Positions 45,544 to 55,589 of a stretch of 64,000 nt of DNA are shown here, in pieces (the first letter of the stretch is position 1; each line of letters starts with the position of its first letter). The notes under the pieces were generated by a model. It was given only the letters and a program-made list of their open reading frames with translations, did not search any database and had not been told where the DNA came from. The stretch spans positions 17,702,501-17,766,500 of the forward strand of contig CM055883.1 of the NCBI GenBank assembly GCA_029582165.1. The letters are read 5' to 3'. The position numbers and the translations under genes were made by a program. The DNA comes from Portulaca oleracea (taxonomy: Eukaryota > Streptophyta > Magnoliopsida > Caryophyllales > Portulacaceae).

Positions 45544-45594
45544 CACCCAACAACTAACTTAACTCATACCTATCATATATTTTCCTATCATTTC

Positions 45595-46432
45595 TGAGTG
45601 TTGCGATAAAAATGCCACTAATATTTCTCAAAATGTCAAATCTGTCATTAATATTTTCAAATTGTCATTACAATTTCTAAAATTGTCAAAATTGTCACTC
45701 ATCCCATCCTTTACCTGTTGTATCCGTTGCCACTCTCTCTACTCCATCTCCCTTCTTCAACCATGGCTGCAACTGAGCTTCTTCAACCATGGCTGCAACC
45801 ACTTCAGACCTCTCCACTCAACTACCCCTTCTTCATCTCCATGGAATCCGACCAGGAGAAGGTCTCTCCATGTCAAGGCCCTCAAAGGGTCTGTAAAGCG
45901 TCAGACTTTATCTTCTAATATGGATTTGTCTGCGACGACGACAATTAAACTGGCGCCATTGTTGCCCCGATTCGAAGAGCTCGACACCACCAACATGCTT
46001 CTTCATCAGCGAATCATCTTTCTCGGTTCTTATGTGGGTGGGATTTTGGTTTTGATTTGCTATGTTGCGGTGAAATTGTGGGGTTAGGGTTTTTTGATGT
46101 AGGTGTCAATTGGGGTTTGGGGATTTTGTTTGAAGAATTAGGATTTTGTTTGGTGAAATCCTCCCATGGTGGTCGCCGGCAGTGGCGGTGGTTGTCGCGG
46201 CGAAGGTGGGGAGAGCGAGCTTGTTGTCGACGGTGGTGGTGTCATCCATGGCTGCTTGTGAAGAAGAGGGAGATGGAGTAGAGAGTGGCAACCGGATGCA
46301 GCAAGTAAAGGATGGGACGAGAGACAATTTTGACAATTTTAGAAATTATAATGGTAGTTTCGACATTTTGAAAATATTAATGGCAAATTTGATATTTTGG
46401 GAAATTTTAGTGGCATTTTTATCGCAACACTC
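45595..46432. mobile_element. Pack-MULE, 838 bp, carrying a ClpP3-like exon
   Basis: Ends (T)GAGTGTTGCGATAAAAATG and its reverse complement; the inverted repeats extend for roughly 190 bp, including CATCCTTTAC and CACTCTCT blocks. Flanked by the perfect 9-bp target duplication TATCATTTC (45586-45594 and 46433-46441), diagnostic of Mutator-like elements. The interior holds a fragment of a nuclear gene for a plastid Clp protease subunit with an apparent exon/intron boundary. No transposase. Confidence 0.9.
45762..46105 (+). pseudogene. Captured exon 1 of plastid ClpP3-like protease subunit
   Basis: The frame reads VKRQTLSSN, a serine/threonine linker, then LPRFEELDTTNMLL and QRIIFLGS. This is the start of mature plant ClpP3 proteins (RQTLSSNWD..., RLPSFEELDTTNMLLRQRIVFLGSQ). 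Similarity stops exactly at a GTGGGT donor-like junction at about 46034, followed by GTT-rich intron-like DNA, so genomic DNA was captured. The upstream transit-peptide part is shifted in frame and contains a short tandem duplication (CTTCTTCAACCATGGCTGCA, twice). The catalytic Ser-His-Asp regions are absent, so it has no protease function. Confidence 0.85.
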
Positions 46433-46528
46433 TATCATTTCCTATCCTATCATATATTAACTTATTCTAACTTAACTAACCTAACCGAACAAAAAAAATA
46501 TGACCTTATGGTAAGTAAATTTCACTTT

Positions 46529-46727
46529 GGGTGTGTTTGGTGCAAAAAGAAAAATTGTTTTCCAGAAAAATGGTTTTGCTGGAAAATGATTTTCTTAGAA
46601 AATGAATTTTCATTTGATATTTTCCCGTGTTTAGTACATGGAAAAATTATTTTCCTAAAAATGATTTTCACCTATTTGATAATAATTCAAGAGACAGAGA
46701 TTGAAATGCGTGTGTGAGAGAGAGTGG

Positions 46728-46770
<43 letters not shown>

Positions 46771-47045
46771 GTAAATCGGTGCATAAGAGAGAATGGTGGA
46801 GAGAGAGAAAAAAGGGAGAGAGAACAAAAGAAGAGAGAGAGAACGAAAGGAGAGAGAGAGAGAGAGAGAGTAAGGGAGATAGGAAAAAGTGGTTGTCATT
46901 AGGTTGTGGTCAAGAAAATAATTTATAAAAAGGTGGGAGAAAATCATTTTCTTGAAAAATAGTTTCCTCCATTTCTCGGTTACTAAACATCAAAAAATGG
47001 GAAAATTATTTTCCAAAAAATGATTTTCATCCCAACCAAACACAC
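46529..47045. mobile_element. Non-autonomous inverted-repeat element with internal GA microsatellite
   Basis: Left GGGTGTGTTTGG and right CCAAACACA, with GGAAAATNATTTTCC-type blocks repeated in both arms. Flanked by CACTTT on both sides (46523-46528 and 47045-47050), so the duplication is probably 5-6 bp, and the exact ends are uncertain by one or two bases. A GA-rich repeat occupies 46719-46877; the Arg/Glu and Leu/Ser open frames over it are artefacts. Confidence 0.6.
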
Positions 47046-47377
47046 ACTTTCTTCATTATACTCCTTACCCATTACCATTAATAAATTACAAAGATACAAT
47101 TCTGATTGCAATGTTTTTTTATTTGGACCAAACAATTATCAAAGAAATAGTTACTACTAAAATTTGAACCTTACAAAGAAAAAACCTCCAACTTACACAC
47201 CACAGGTCCACAGAATCACCATATTCTCAGTTAATATTTTTTTATGTATATTCTCTCTTCCCCTTTTGCACATTGAAACCATCATTTACTTAAATATTTT
47301 TCAGTCCTTGCAACGTTGGGATGCAAATAAAAACTAATCAAAATAATCAAAACTAATAAAAATATAAAATAAACTAC

Positions 47378-47633
47378 TCCCTCCATCCCTTAATGAATGT
47401 CCATTTTCCTGACTACCTTGTCCCTTTTAATTTGTCAATTTTACATTTTCAATAATTAAAATATTCATATTACCCTTAATTAATGAGAGATATTTATTTT
47501 ACCTTTTGAAATTCTCCTTATTCAACTATTTTCCTTAATAAGACATATACTTATCCATGGATAGTTTTTTCACTCTATTTCCCATATACATAGGATTTGT
47601 AAAATTAATTTATTTGACACTTAAAAAGGGGAG
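47378..47633. mobile_element. Stowaway-like MITE, 256 bp
   Basis: CTCCCTCCATCCC at the left and, reversed, CTCCCCTTTTTAAGTG at the right, with TA target duplications (47376-47377 and 47634-47635). The CTCCCTCC terminus is typical of plant Stowaway (Tc1/mariner) MITEs. It lies about 500 bp beyond the eEF2 stop codon. Confidence 0.85.
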
Positions 47634-48127
47634 TAATAGAACCAAAACAAGAGAACCTGATCTCAACCCCCAGAATACCGAAAGCAAAACCAAACAGGCA
47701 GACTACCAAAGTTTACCAGGAGACAATTTCACATAAGACTTGAGACTTATTACATTGTTGCAGTAGGAAATGCCGTTATGCAATTAGTGCCAAATTGCCA
47801 ACCAAAGCGGAAGACTGCTTTGCGAGAACAAAAAGAGCGACTGCAGAAACTAAACATAGACTACACGATGCGATCAATTGCAGTGAAGATTGTATCTCTC
47901 AAAAAGTAAAAAACGCCAATCGTACCAAAGATAAGCTCAGTAACAACAAATGCAACCAGCATGTCTATTACAAAACAAGAACATAAAAATTTAATGGTGC
48001 CAAATATTCAAAAACCACAAGCCCTTGCAGAACAATAGGGACAAAATTCATCCTTGGTAGGACAAAGTTCATCCATAGTCCTCTCACTCCACCATCGTAT
48101 AGCTTGTGCTCGTACTCGTTCAACCTC
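47634..48127 (-). other. 3' flank/UTR of the eEF2 gene
   Basis: No ORF of note. At 48098-48118 a second, slightly altered copy of the last coding bases of eEF2 (TATAGCTTGTGCTCGTACTCG in plus orientation) lies 32 bp beyond the genuine one at 48130-48149, so the stop-codon region is tandemly duplicated into the 3'UTR. Confidence 0.6.
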
Positions 48128-51100
48128 TTATAGCTTGTCCTCGTACTCGGAGAGTGGGGTCATCTGCTCCTTCAAACCCTTCCTCTTACGGATTTCAGTA
48201 ACAATGTTGGCAGCTTGACTACCAGACTCCAATGGATCTGAAGAAAGCATGTCCCAGTGATCAAAGACACACTGTGGGAAAGCCTGACCAGAAGTAGCTG
48301 CCCTCAATGTACTTGAGAAACCAAAAGACTCAATGACAGGGAGGTACGCCTTGATGTTGTAGAGAGGAGTTCCAGGCCTCTGCATTTCCTCAAAGACATG
48401 ACCACGCTTCTGGTTCAGAACACTGTAGATACCCCCAAGAGCTTGCTCTGGAGCTTGGATTTCCACAAGGTAGACCGGCTCCAACAACCTGGGCTTGGCA
48501 GTCAGCTGTGAAGCATAGAATACTCTCCTAGCAGTCGGGATAATCTGCCCACCACCACGATGGATGGCATCAGCGTGAAGAACCACATCACACACCTCAA
48601 AGCAGATACCCCTCATGTTCTCTTCTGCCAAAGCACCTTCCTTTGATGCCCATTGGAAACCAGCAACCACTGAATCCTTGATTTCATTCAAGTACTGCAC
48701 TCCCTTACACATATCAACCACCATGTTGGGACCTGTTGTTTCTGGCCCAAAACACCATATCTTCTTAGCAAGATCCTTGTCCCAACCAAACTCCTCTGCC
48801 AGGATCTTAGATCTGTTCTTGGGGTCATCTCTTGGACCAATACGCCCATCATCAATAGCTTCAGCAAGCCCTTCCTCCATGGGCCTGGCCTCCATGTACA
48901 GACGGTTGTGCTTGTTCGGAGACTTGCTCATCACTGTACGGCATGACCTCTCCAGAACAGTCTCACGGAATGAAACAACTGGGTCTGACTTAATGATCTC
49001 AGCCCCACCCATGAAGTCCTCCTGCAGATCCTTCAAACAGATTTCCAAGTGGAGTTCTCCAGCACCAGCAATGATGTGCTCACCAGACTCCTCAATTGAA
49101 CAAACAACCATAGGGTCTGACTTGGCCAGACGCTTCAAACCTTCCACAAGCTTGGAAGGTCAGATGCAACCTTACACTGCACAGCAACACGCACAACAGG
49201 TGACACTGAGAACTTCATCGCACGGATTGGGTGTGCATCAACTTCCTTCTCATTGGTAAGGGTAGCATTCTTGGTGATGTACTGATCCAAACCAACCATA
49301 GCCACAGTGTTTCCACAAGGCACATCCTCCACAGTTTCTTGCCTCTTACCCATCCAAATGACAGTTCTCTGGACGTTCTTGACGTAGAGATCCTTCTTCT
49401 CTCCAGGCACATAGTTAGGACCCATGATTCTAACCTTCAAACCGGTAGACACCTTTCCAGAAAACACACGACCAAAGGCAAAGAATCTACCCTTGTCGGA
49501 TGCGGGAATCATCTTTGAAACGTAAAGCATCAAAGGTCCCTCAGGATCACAGTTCCTGATGGCAGTGGCGTAGGGGTCATCCATAGGTCCCTCATACAAG
49601 TTCTCAACACGGTACTTCTGTGCTTTTGCCGGAGAGGGCAAGTGATAGATCATCATTTCAAGTAACGCGTTAGCAGCGGGCAGCCAGGTCTGCATGACAC
49701 GCTTCATCAATGCCTTCCCCATCAGGTCTTTCTCTTCACTCTTTAGTTGGACTCCGAGTTTTTGCAACATAGGCCACAGTTTGTCCTTCTGGTCATTCAT
49801 GCAAGTTGCAATGATCTGCTTGATAGGCTCATAACAGAACTGGACAAATCCACGCTTACAAGTGGCGGAACCGGTGTTCTTGTTGGTCCACTTCCTAGTG
49901 GCTGGGTCAAAGAAGTTCTCACCCCAAAGACGCTCCATCATCTTCGCCTCATCAACTCCAAACTTGGACGCATACATCTTAGCGAAGTTGGAAAGAGTGA
50001 ATGCCCAACCGTGGAGACCAGCTGAGAAGGCAACAGTTCCTTTCTCTGGATAGACTTGCACATCTCCCAGAAGGGGGTCTTCATAAGTAGCCATAATGAC
50101 ATTAGCATTCTCTATAACCTTCTGGAAAGTTGTGTAAGCCTCTTCACCGTCAACCTGAAGTTCAAGGAAGCAACGATCCATCTTGTTAACTGTCAGGACA
50201 GGCCTAATCCTCTCACCAAGAGCCTGACGGAGGACAGTCTCAGTCTGGACACAAACACCCTCAATACAGTCGACCACAACAAGGGCACCATCAGTGATAC
50301 GCAGAGCAGCTGTGACCTCAGATGAAAAGTCAACGTGTCCAGGGGAATCGATAAGGTTGATGAGGTACTCATTGCCCATTCTCTCTCCCTTGTAAGCCTT
50401 CAAAGCTTCATCAGTCATCTCATAGTATAGAGAGATTCCAGTGGACTTGATGGTAATACCACGCTCAGCTTCATCAGCGCGGGTATCAGTCATCCGAACG
50501 TCACCAGCCACTTCCTGGGCAATGATACCAGCAGCAGCCCCCAACGACCAGTGAGTGTTGACTTACCTGCCAACAAAAACAAAATGTTAGAGAACAATGA
50601 AAAACAACAGCATAACTCCAACACAATCACAGACAAAATTTTACAATCGTGGATACTCCTTGCACTCCATATTCTTGATCTACGTGTCAATGAACCTTTA
50701 AAACTTATGACCATGAATTTCCAACACATACAACATTCTGTTATACGCAAGTACTATCGTCACATTTGTAACATAAAATACAATTGTAGACTATAATGTT
50801 ATAATTTTTAATACAATATGCCATAAGAAATATTAGTCAAAGGAAAAAGGAGACCGCATAGTAGCATTTACTGAGCGACTGTTAAAATATGAAACAGAGG
50901 GAGTAAATAGTTTCAACCCCACAACTATATGAAGGCAGGCACATAGTAATTGTTTTTGAAGCAATGACTAAATTAAGACCATATCACCAAAAGCCTCAGG
51001 CTATAAAATAAAATTACTAATCCTAAGAGAACAAATTAGTAAGTGTGAGTGGAGAAACATATATAATATATAATAAGGTCTGAAACTGTCAACAGTGCTA

Positions 51101-51333
51101 AAAGATGGACAAAAATGACAAGTCTGAGAAGGATGCAGTACCATGATCGACATGGGCAATAACAGACATGTTACGGATGTTATGCTTGAGATCCATAATT
51201 TTACGGAGCTCATCGGCTGTGAACTTCACCTGTAAAGGCCACAAACAAATATCTATGTTAAATCCTGCTCTCTAGATCAATGTCTGTAGAAGGATACAGC
51301 AGTATAACGTCCAAAAAAAGGTAAACATACCAT
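48128..51333 (-). CDS. eEF2: Translation elongation factor 2 (eEF2), two one-base frameshifts
   Basis: GTPase that moves the peptidyl-tRNA-mRNA through the cytosolic ribosome. Coding exons on the minus strand: 51331-51333 (only the ATG, end of exon 51331-51385), 51142-51229 ([20 protein letters not shown]), and 50566-48128. All boundaries are GT/AG. G-domain motifs: AHVDHG/GKST split by the intron, ERGITI, DSPGH, NKMD. The C-terminal part has the diphthamide loop DAIHRGGGQ and ends YEDKL then TAA. Two single-base deletions break the frame. In the GKSTLT-DSL region (about 50545-50549) five bases replace six, and the next Val codon reads Gly. At ASDLP-KL (about 49153) one base of the Pro codon is missing. 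Counting the two lost bases gives 844 codons including stop, exactly the plant family length (843 aa). Every other codon reads through, so this is either a very young pseudogene or a pair of assembly errors in a live gene. Confidence 0.95.
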
Positions 51334-51385
51334 CTTTACAGATGTTTAGAGAAACTCCTGCACGCAGCCAATTAATCAGCGAACC

Positions 51386-52130
51386 CTGTACATAAATATC
51401 AAGCCATTGTACAACAGTAAGTAAGTCACCTCTAAAAGAAACCAGAACTAGTCTTTTAACAAAGCAATTAATATCTCCACGGGAAAAAAAGTGATATTCA
51501 AGACAACAAAGGGATCAAACACGCTTCTCAGGCAATTAAAAACGAAAACATGCAAGAAATAATTGTTTCCACACAAACACTGCAGAGGTGGGATCTTTTA
51601 GGATATCATGAGTCTTCTAAATTTATCACCAGTAATTAAAGCAGAACGATAGGCTAATATTATACGTCCAAATGTTATTCAAACTTACAGATCCAAGCAA
51701 CCTATCAGGAATACAGATTTTATTCTTCCAAAGTAAACACATCGAATTACTAACTTCAATCAAATTGAAACCGTATTCAAATCCAAACTCAATATCATAC
51801 AACAATATCAACCATTTGTTTAAGTTTCCAAAAACAAAACACCACACCTGAGATTCATCACAGAAACACGGAAAAACAAAGAGATGATTGAAGGATAAGA
51901 AAAACAACGAACAAAGTTCAAAATTAATACAAATCATCGATTATAACAGAAAAAACAATTGCAAACAATCAAATCGAATCGAATCAAATTAACACGAATA
52001 CTGGATCATCAGCATCAGAATTGGAAAGGACGACAACAGAAGAGAAATATACCTGGAAGCCGCCGGAGAGAAGGCGGTATGTTGGGTCCGTAGGTGAGTT
52101 GAACTAAACCAGAGAGAGAAAAGTCAGAAA
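51386..52130 (-). other. eEF2: eEF2 5'UTR: leader exon and leader intron
   Basis: The exon ending CGGCTTCCAG (52053) is followed by GTATAT, and the intron runs to TGTACAG at 51386. The next exon, 51331-51385, ends in AAAG-ATG directly followed by GTATGT, so the initiator codon abuts a splice donor. Leader introns with the ATG at the exon end are common in plant translation-factor genes and often boost expression. The first exon is about 70 nt if transcription starts about 30 bp downstream of the TATA-like box. Confidence 0.75.
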
Positions 52131-52152
52131 TGCGATTTAGAGGCAGACGCAG

Positions 52153-52215
52153 ACCTTATATTGCGGCTAGTGGGAGAAAAACCCTAGCAAAAACCATTTT
52201 TTGGAAGCCCAAAAA
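52153..52215 (-). promoter_or_regulatory. Core promoter of eEF2: site II, telo-box-like, TATA-like
   Basis: In minus-strand order: TGGGCT (52206-52211, site II TGGGCY), a telo-box-like AAACCCTAG in plus orientation (52179-52187, last base differs from AAACCCTAA), then AATATAAG (52155-52162) as a TATA-like box. Site II plus telo-box next to the start is a known signature of growth-regulated plant translation genes. Confidence 0.6.
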
Positions 52216-52310
52216 TGCCCTCGTCCTCGCCTGGCATACTTTTGCATTTTGGGTTTTTATTTTTTTATTTTTAACCAAATGTAATAAATACAACCCTAAC
52301 TCTTATCTTA

Positions 52311-52536
52311 TGGTGCGTTTGATTGTTTTTTGGGAAAGACTTTTTCAGGAAAAACTTTCCTGGGAAAGACTTCCCCTAGCCTCCCCTTGGCAAACATTTT
52401 CATGGGTTTGTGAGGGAAATTATGGGTCCCACATCATAATTTTCCCGGGAAAGTTTCTCAACCAAACATGAGTAAGTTTTTCAACTTGGAAAAGTTGAGA
52501 AACTTTCCTGTGAAAGTTTCTCAACCAAACGCCCCC
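52311..52536. mobile_element. Tourist-like MITE, 226 bp
   Basis: Ends TGGTGCGTTTGATTG and, reversed, GGGGGCGTTTGGTTG, with TTA on both sides (52308-52310 and 52537-52539), the PIF/Harbinger target duplication. The interior repeats GGGAAAGNCTTTCC/GAAAGTTTCTCAACC. It sits about 100 bp upstream of the eEF2 promoter motifs. Confidence 0.75.
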
Positions 52537-52829
52537 TTAAGGTATTTACCTAATTCATCATCATGCAAAATTGAGAACAAAGAAATAGACGGAGGGGAAG
52601 ACCAACCTGCTGTTGACTAAAGCGAAATATCAAATTTAACCAATCAGTTGACAGCCCCATTACCTTCCCTAAAAATACAAGAAATCGAAAGACAAGAACA
52701 ACACGGAAGCATCATACAAATATCTTTCATCTAAACAACTATAACCTTCATCCACAAATAATTATCCATTAGATTAAACTTTGACCGTTGATTACTCATA
52801 AATTACAATTAATTACAATATAAAATTAA

Positions 52830-53734
52830 CGGTTTTGCTATACGTCGCCCTAAGGGCGACAAATAAGAAATTTATTTTCAACAATTAATGTTAGAATTTT
52901 TCCTTATTTATATTTTATGTATAATATTAATTCTTCAAATAGAGTCGTAATCTAGTATAATTCTATTACCTAATTAGACTATAATTTCATTATATTCTTA
53001 TTGTAATATTATCATGTTTTGCCTAAAATAAACTCACAATATCATTTTATTTCCTTTGTACGACAAGTCTACAAATCAACTAAATTTCATAATATATCAC
53101 ATTACATTCTATTGGGGGCGCAATGGTATTATGCCTCTGTCAGATCAAAGTCAACGTTAGACAAACTAGCTATTAAACACTTGATGTGACAATCTGTAAA
53201 TTCATTAACAAAAACTTATACTAGAAATACATGAAAAATAGCAACACTTAAATATGCATTTCACTTACTTGGCTAAATGTAATTTGCGACACCTTGAGAT
53301 TCGCAAGTACTACCAAGAGTAGTCATTAATAAAGGCCCCTATTCAAAATCGCTTTAAGACATTTTTCCCAGGTGATAATGATCAAACCCAGAACACATTG
53401 ATGATGATAGGAAGAAGAAGAAGAAGACTGATGATAATACAAATAAACTACGTCGTCAAATATGATAATGCAAATAACAGTTATTTCATTTGTAGTTTTG
53501 GGACACAAAGGAAATAAAATAATATTATGAATTCGTTTTAGTTTAAGGATGATAATATTACCATAAGAATATTATGAAGTTATAGTCTAATTAGGTAACA
53601 GAATTATGAAAGATTAGGATTCTATTTTAGTGATTAATATTATACACAAAATCTTAATAGGGAAAGATTCGAACATTCATTGTTGAAAATAAATTTCTTA
53701 TTTGTCGCCCTTAGGGCGACGTATAGCAAAACCG
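52830..53734. mobile_element. Long-TIR MULE, non-autonomous, 905 bp
   Basis: Both ends start CGGTTTTGCTATACGTCGCC, and the inverted repeats can be followed for about 250 bp with decreasing identity. Flanked by the perfect 9-bp duplication TAAAATTAA (52821-52829 and 53735-53743). Each end includes the palindrome GTCGCCCTAAGGGCGAC. No transposase; the central 400 bp is AT-rich. Confidence 0.92.
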
Positions 53735-53743
53735 TAAAATTAA

Positions 53744-54779
53744 TATCATTGTAATTTTTAGTACAATATTTTTCTAATGGTGATAATTTCATATTGTAGC
53801 TCATTGCAATTTGTATGTAATCGACGGTCAAAGTTTAGTCTAATGGACAATGTAGTTTGTAGCTTTCTCAGTTAGGTCAACAATTACACCTTTGGCATAG
53901 GGCTCATTTCACAGAGCAGCATTAGCCCTACACCATTGTAACAATTAAATAAGGATATTCTATATAGTGCTTACTAATTACAAACCTGACTTGTTACTAA
54001 TATCTAGGATACATTTTTTGGCGAAAGAAATATCACTCCAATACCACATTACATATGTCAATCTTAAATTCCAATAGAAAAATACATATTCCAATCTTTC
54101 GTCCTTTGTTTTAATAACTATACTCAAATTTAATTTTCTTCATAAGAAAAGCTTATTAGACCTCAAATTAGAAAATATGTTTTATTAAGCATATAAATAT
54201 AGTCTATAGGTGTTGGCTATTGGATTTCTTGTAAAATGGTTTTACTTAGCTTCCAACATACCGAGAAAAATATGTTTTAGTTAAATATATGCTTATTGAG
54301 ATGAGAGGCTTTCCCCTTTTTTTGATAATGCAAAGTCAATAAGGCTAGGTAAGGATTCAAATAACTCTAAAAATGTAAGAAACACACCAACTACAAGCAT
54401 AGTAAAACAATCAACGCTGCAATAAGGAGAACAAAAGATTTTACACACAATGACTTGTTTGACAATAGAAATATGCATAATTCACTTACTTATGCCCACT
54501 CGAAGTTGTAAGCACTATTAGTGGAATCATTACGAATCTCCATGCACCAGCTAATCCCATGCCATAGATAATAATTTAAACAAGTTAGTTCCACATAAAA
54601 ATAATGTTGAGCATATAAAGACAAAGAATTAAGTACAAAGTCAACCTTAACTAAAGAACTAAAATTGTATATTCTACAGACATGAACAAAAAAATTCCAC
54701 AACGGATGAGTCTCCTTCATACTACAAATTAACGTATTCAAAAAATGCAACCTACGGTAATAATAAAATTGACAAGATG
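53744..54779. other. AT-rich DNA, probably decayed downstream part of the PPR gene
   Basis: No intact frame. On the minus strand, text continues from the PPR fragment at 54780-54875 (NPFSGHIILS follows a stop), but frames are lost within about 100 bases. Confidence 0.4.
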
Positions 54780-54875
54780 ATATGCCCCGAGAAAGGATTT
54801 GGTTAGGACATTTTATCGAACATATGGCGGGCAGAAACCAAAACACCAAGGCCACTGTAGGTACCGATTAGGGTG
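54780..54875 (-). pseudogene. PPR gene remnant, part 2 (downstream of copia insertion)
   Basis: Starting in the CACCC target duplication, the minus strand reads LIGTYSGLGVLVSARHMFDKMS, then TAA (54803-54805), then PNPFS. It directly continues part 1 at 60011-60152 in the same frame once the 5135-bp copia and one duplicated target are removed. 'NTLI..Y...G....AR.MFD.M' is the classic PPR repeat pattern. The TAA where Gln is usual suggests the gene was, or became, a pseudogene. Confidence 0.8.
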
Positions 54876-55488
54876 TATTAGGCTCAGATACCCTTGTGAG
54901 GCTCTGATACCATTTGTTAGAGAAAAGTAAGTAGCAAGGTAACAGCGAAAGCGAATAATAGAATCGAAAAACGAGATGACAGATATTACATCAAAATTTA
55001 GGAACGAAAAATGAGCGATAAAATCAAACACTAGAATTACGTGGGAAACCAAAGAACTCGGAGAAAAACCCACGGATGGCGACAGCCAGAAAATAATTCA
55101 CTATGAGAAAAGAGGAGTACAACCTGATCACTATCATAGGGTGTGATACGATCCACAAAGGAGATTACAATAACAATCTCTCAACACTCAACTCACAATC
55201 TCTCAGGATACACTGGGGAAAATATTGGTTAGACCTCTTTCTCTCTCAATATTTTCTCTCTCTCTAGCTCTTTGTGTTTACCGATGTGTTTTGGTGGAGA
55301 AACATGTACCCTATTTATAGGGAAAACTCCCTATAACCTAACTTGACTCCCACTCCAATTAGATTTAGAATCTAATACAATTAGGAAACCTAACATAATA
55401 AAGAAACCTAAATAATATCCTAATACAATTAGGAAACAAATAATTGTGGGATCAAGAGATTTGGTGATTTTAGGACACTTTCCTAACA
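54876..55488 (-). repeat. 3' LTR of the copia element
   Basis: On the minus strand starts TGTTAGGAAAG and ends CTGAGCCTAATA next to CACCC. It is preceded by the purine-rich AAGGTGGAGTT (55489-55499). It contains, beyond CTAACA, the primer-binding-site text TGGTATCAGAGCC. Confidence 0.9.
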
Positions 55489-55589
55489 AACTCCACCTTG
55501 GACTAAAATCAACGAATCATCAATCCAGATAAACATCTTGACTGTCACCATCAACACGCCCCTCCGCATGGCGTGGCCCCGCAGGGCTT

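Noticed and set aside
46687..46947. Arg/Glu-rich and Ser/Leu-rich proteins
   Set aside because: Products of the GA microsatellite at 46719-46877.
48615..50325. Long plus-strand open frames opposite eEF2
   Set aside because: Antisense shadows of a highly conserved coding exon.
50820..50910. Complete Stowaway MITE in the eEF2 intron
   Set aside because: Only a right-end-like ATATGAAACAGAGGGAGTA was found; no matching left end or TA duplication.
53326..53508. Serine/tyrosine-rich minus ORF inside the MULE
   Set aside because: Derived from a GAAGAA/GATGAT simple repeat; no transposase motif.
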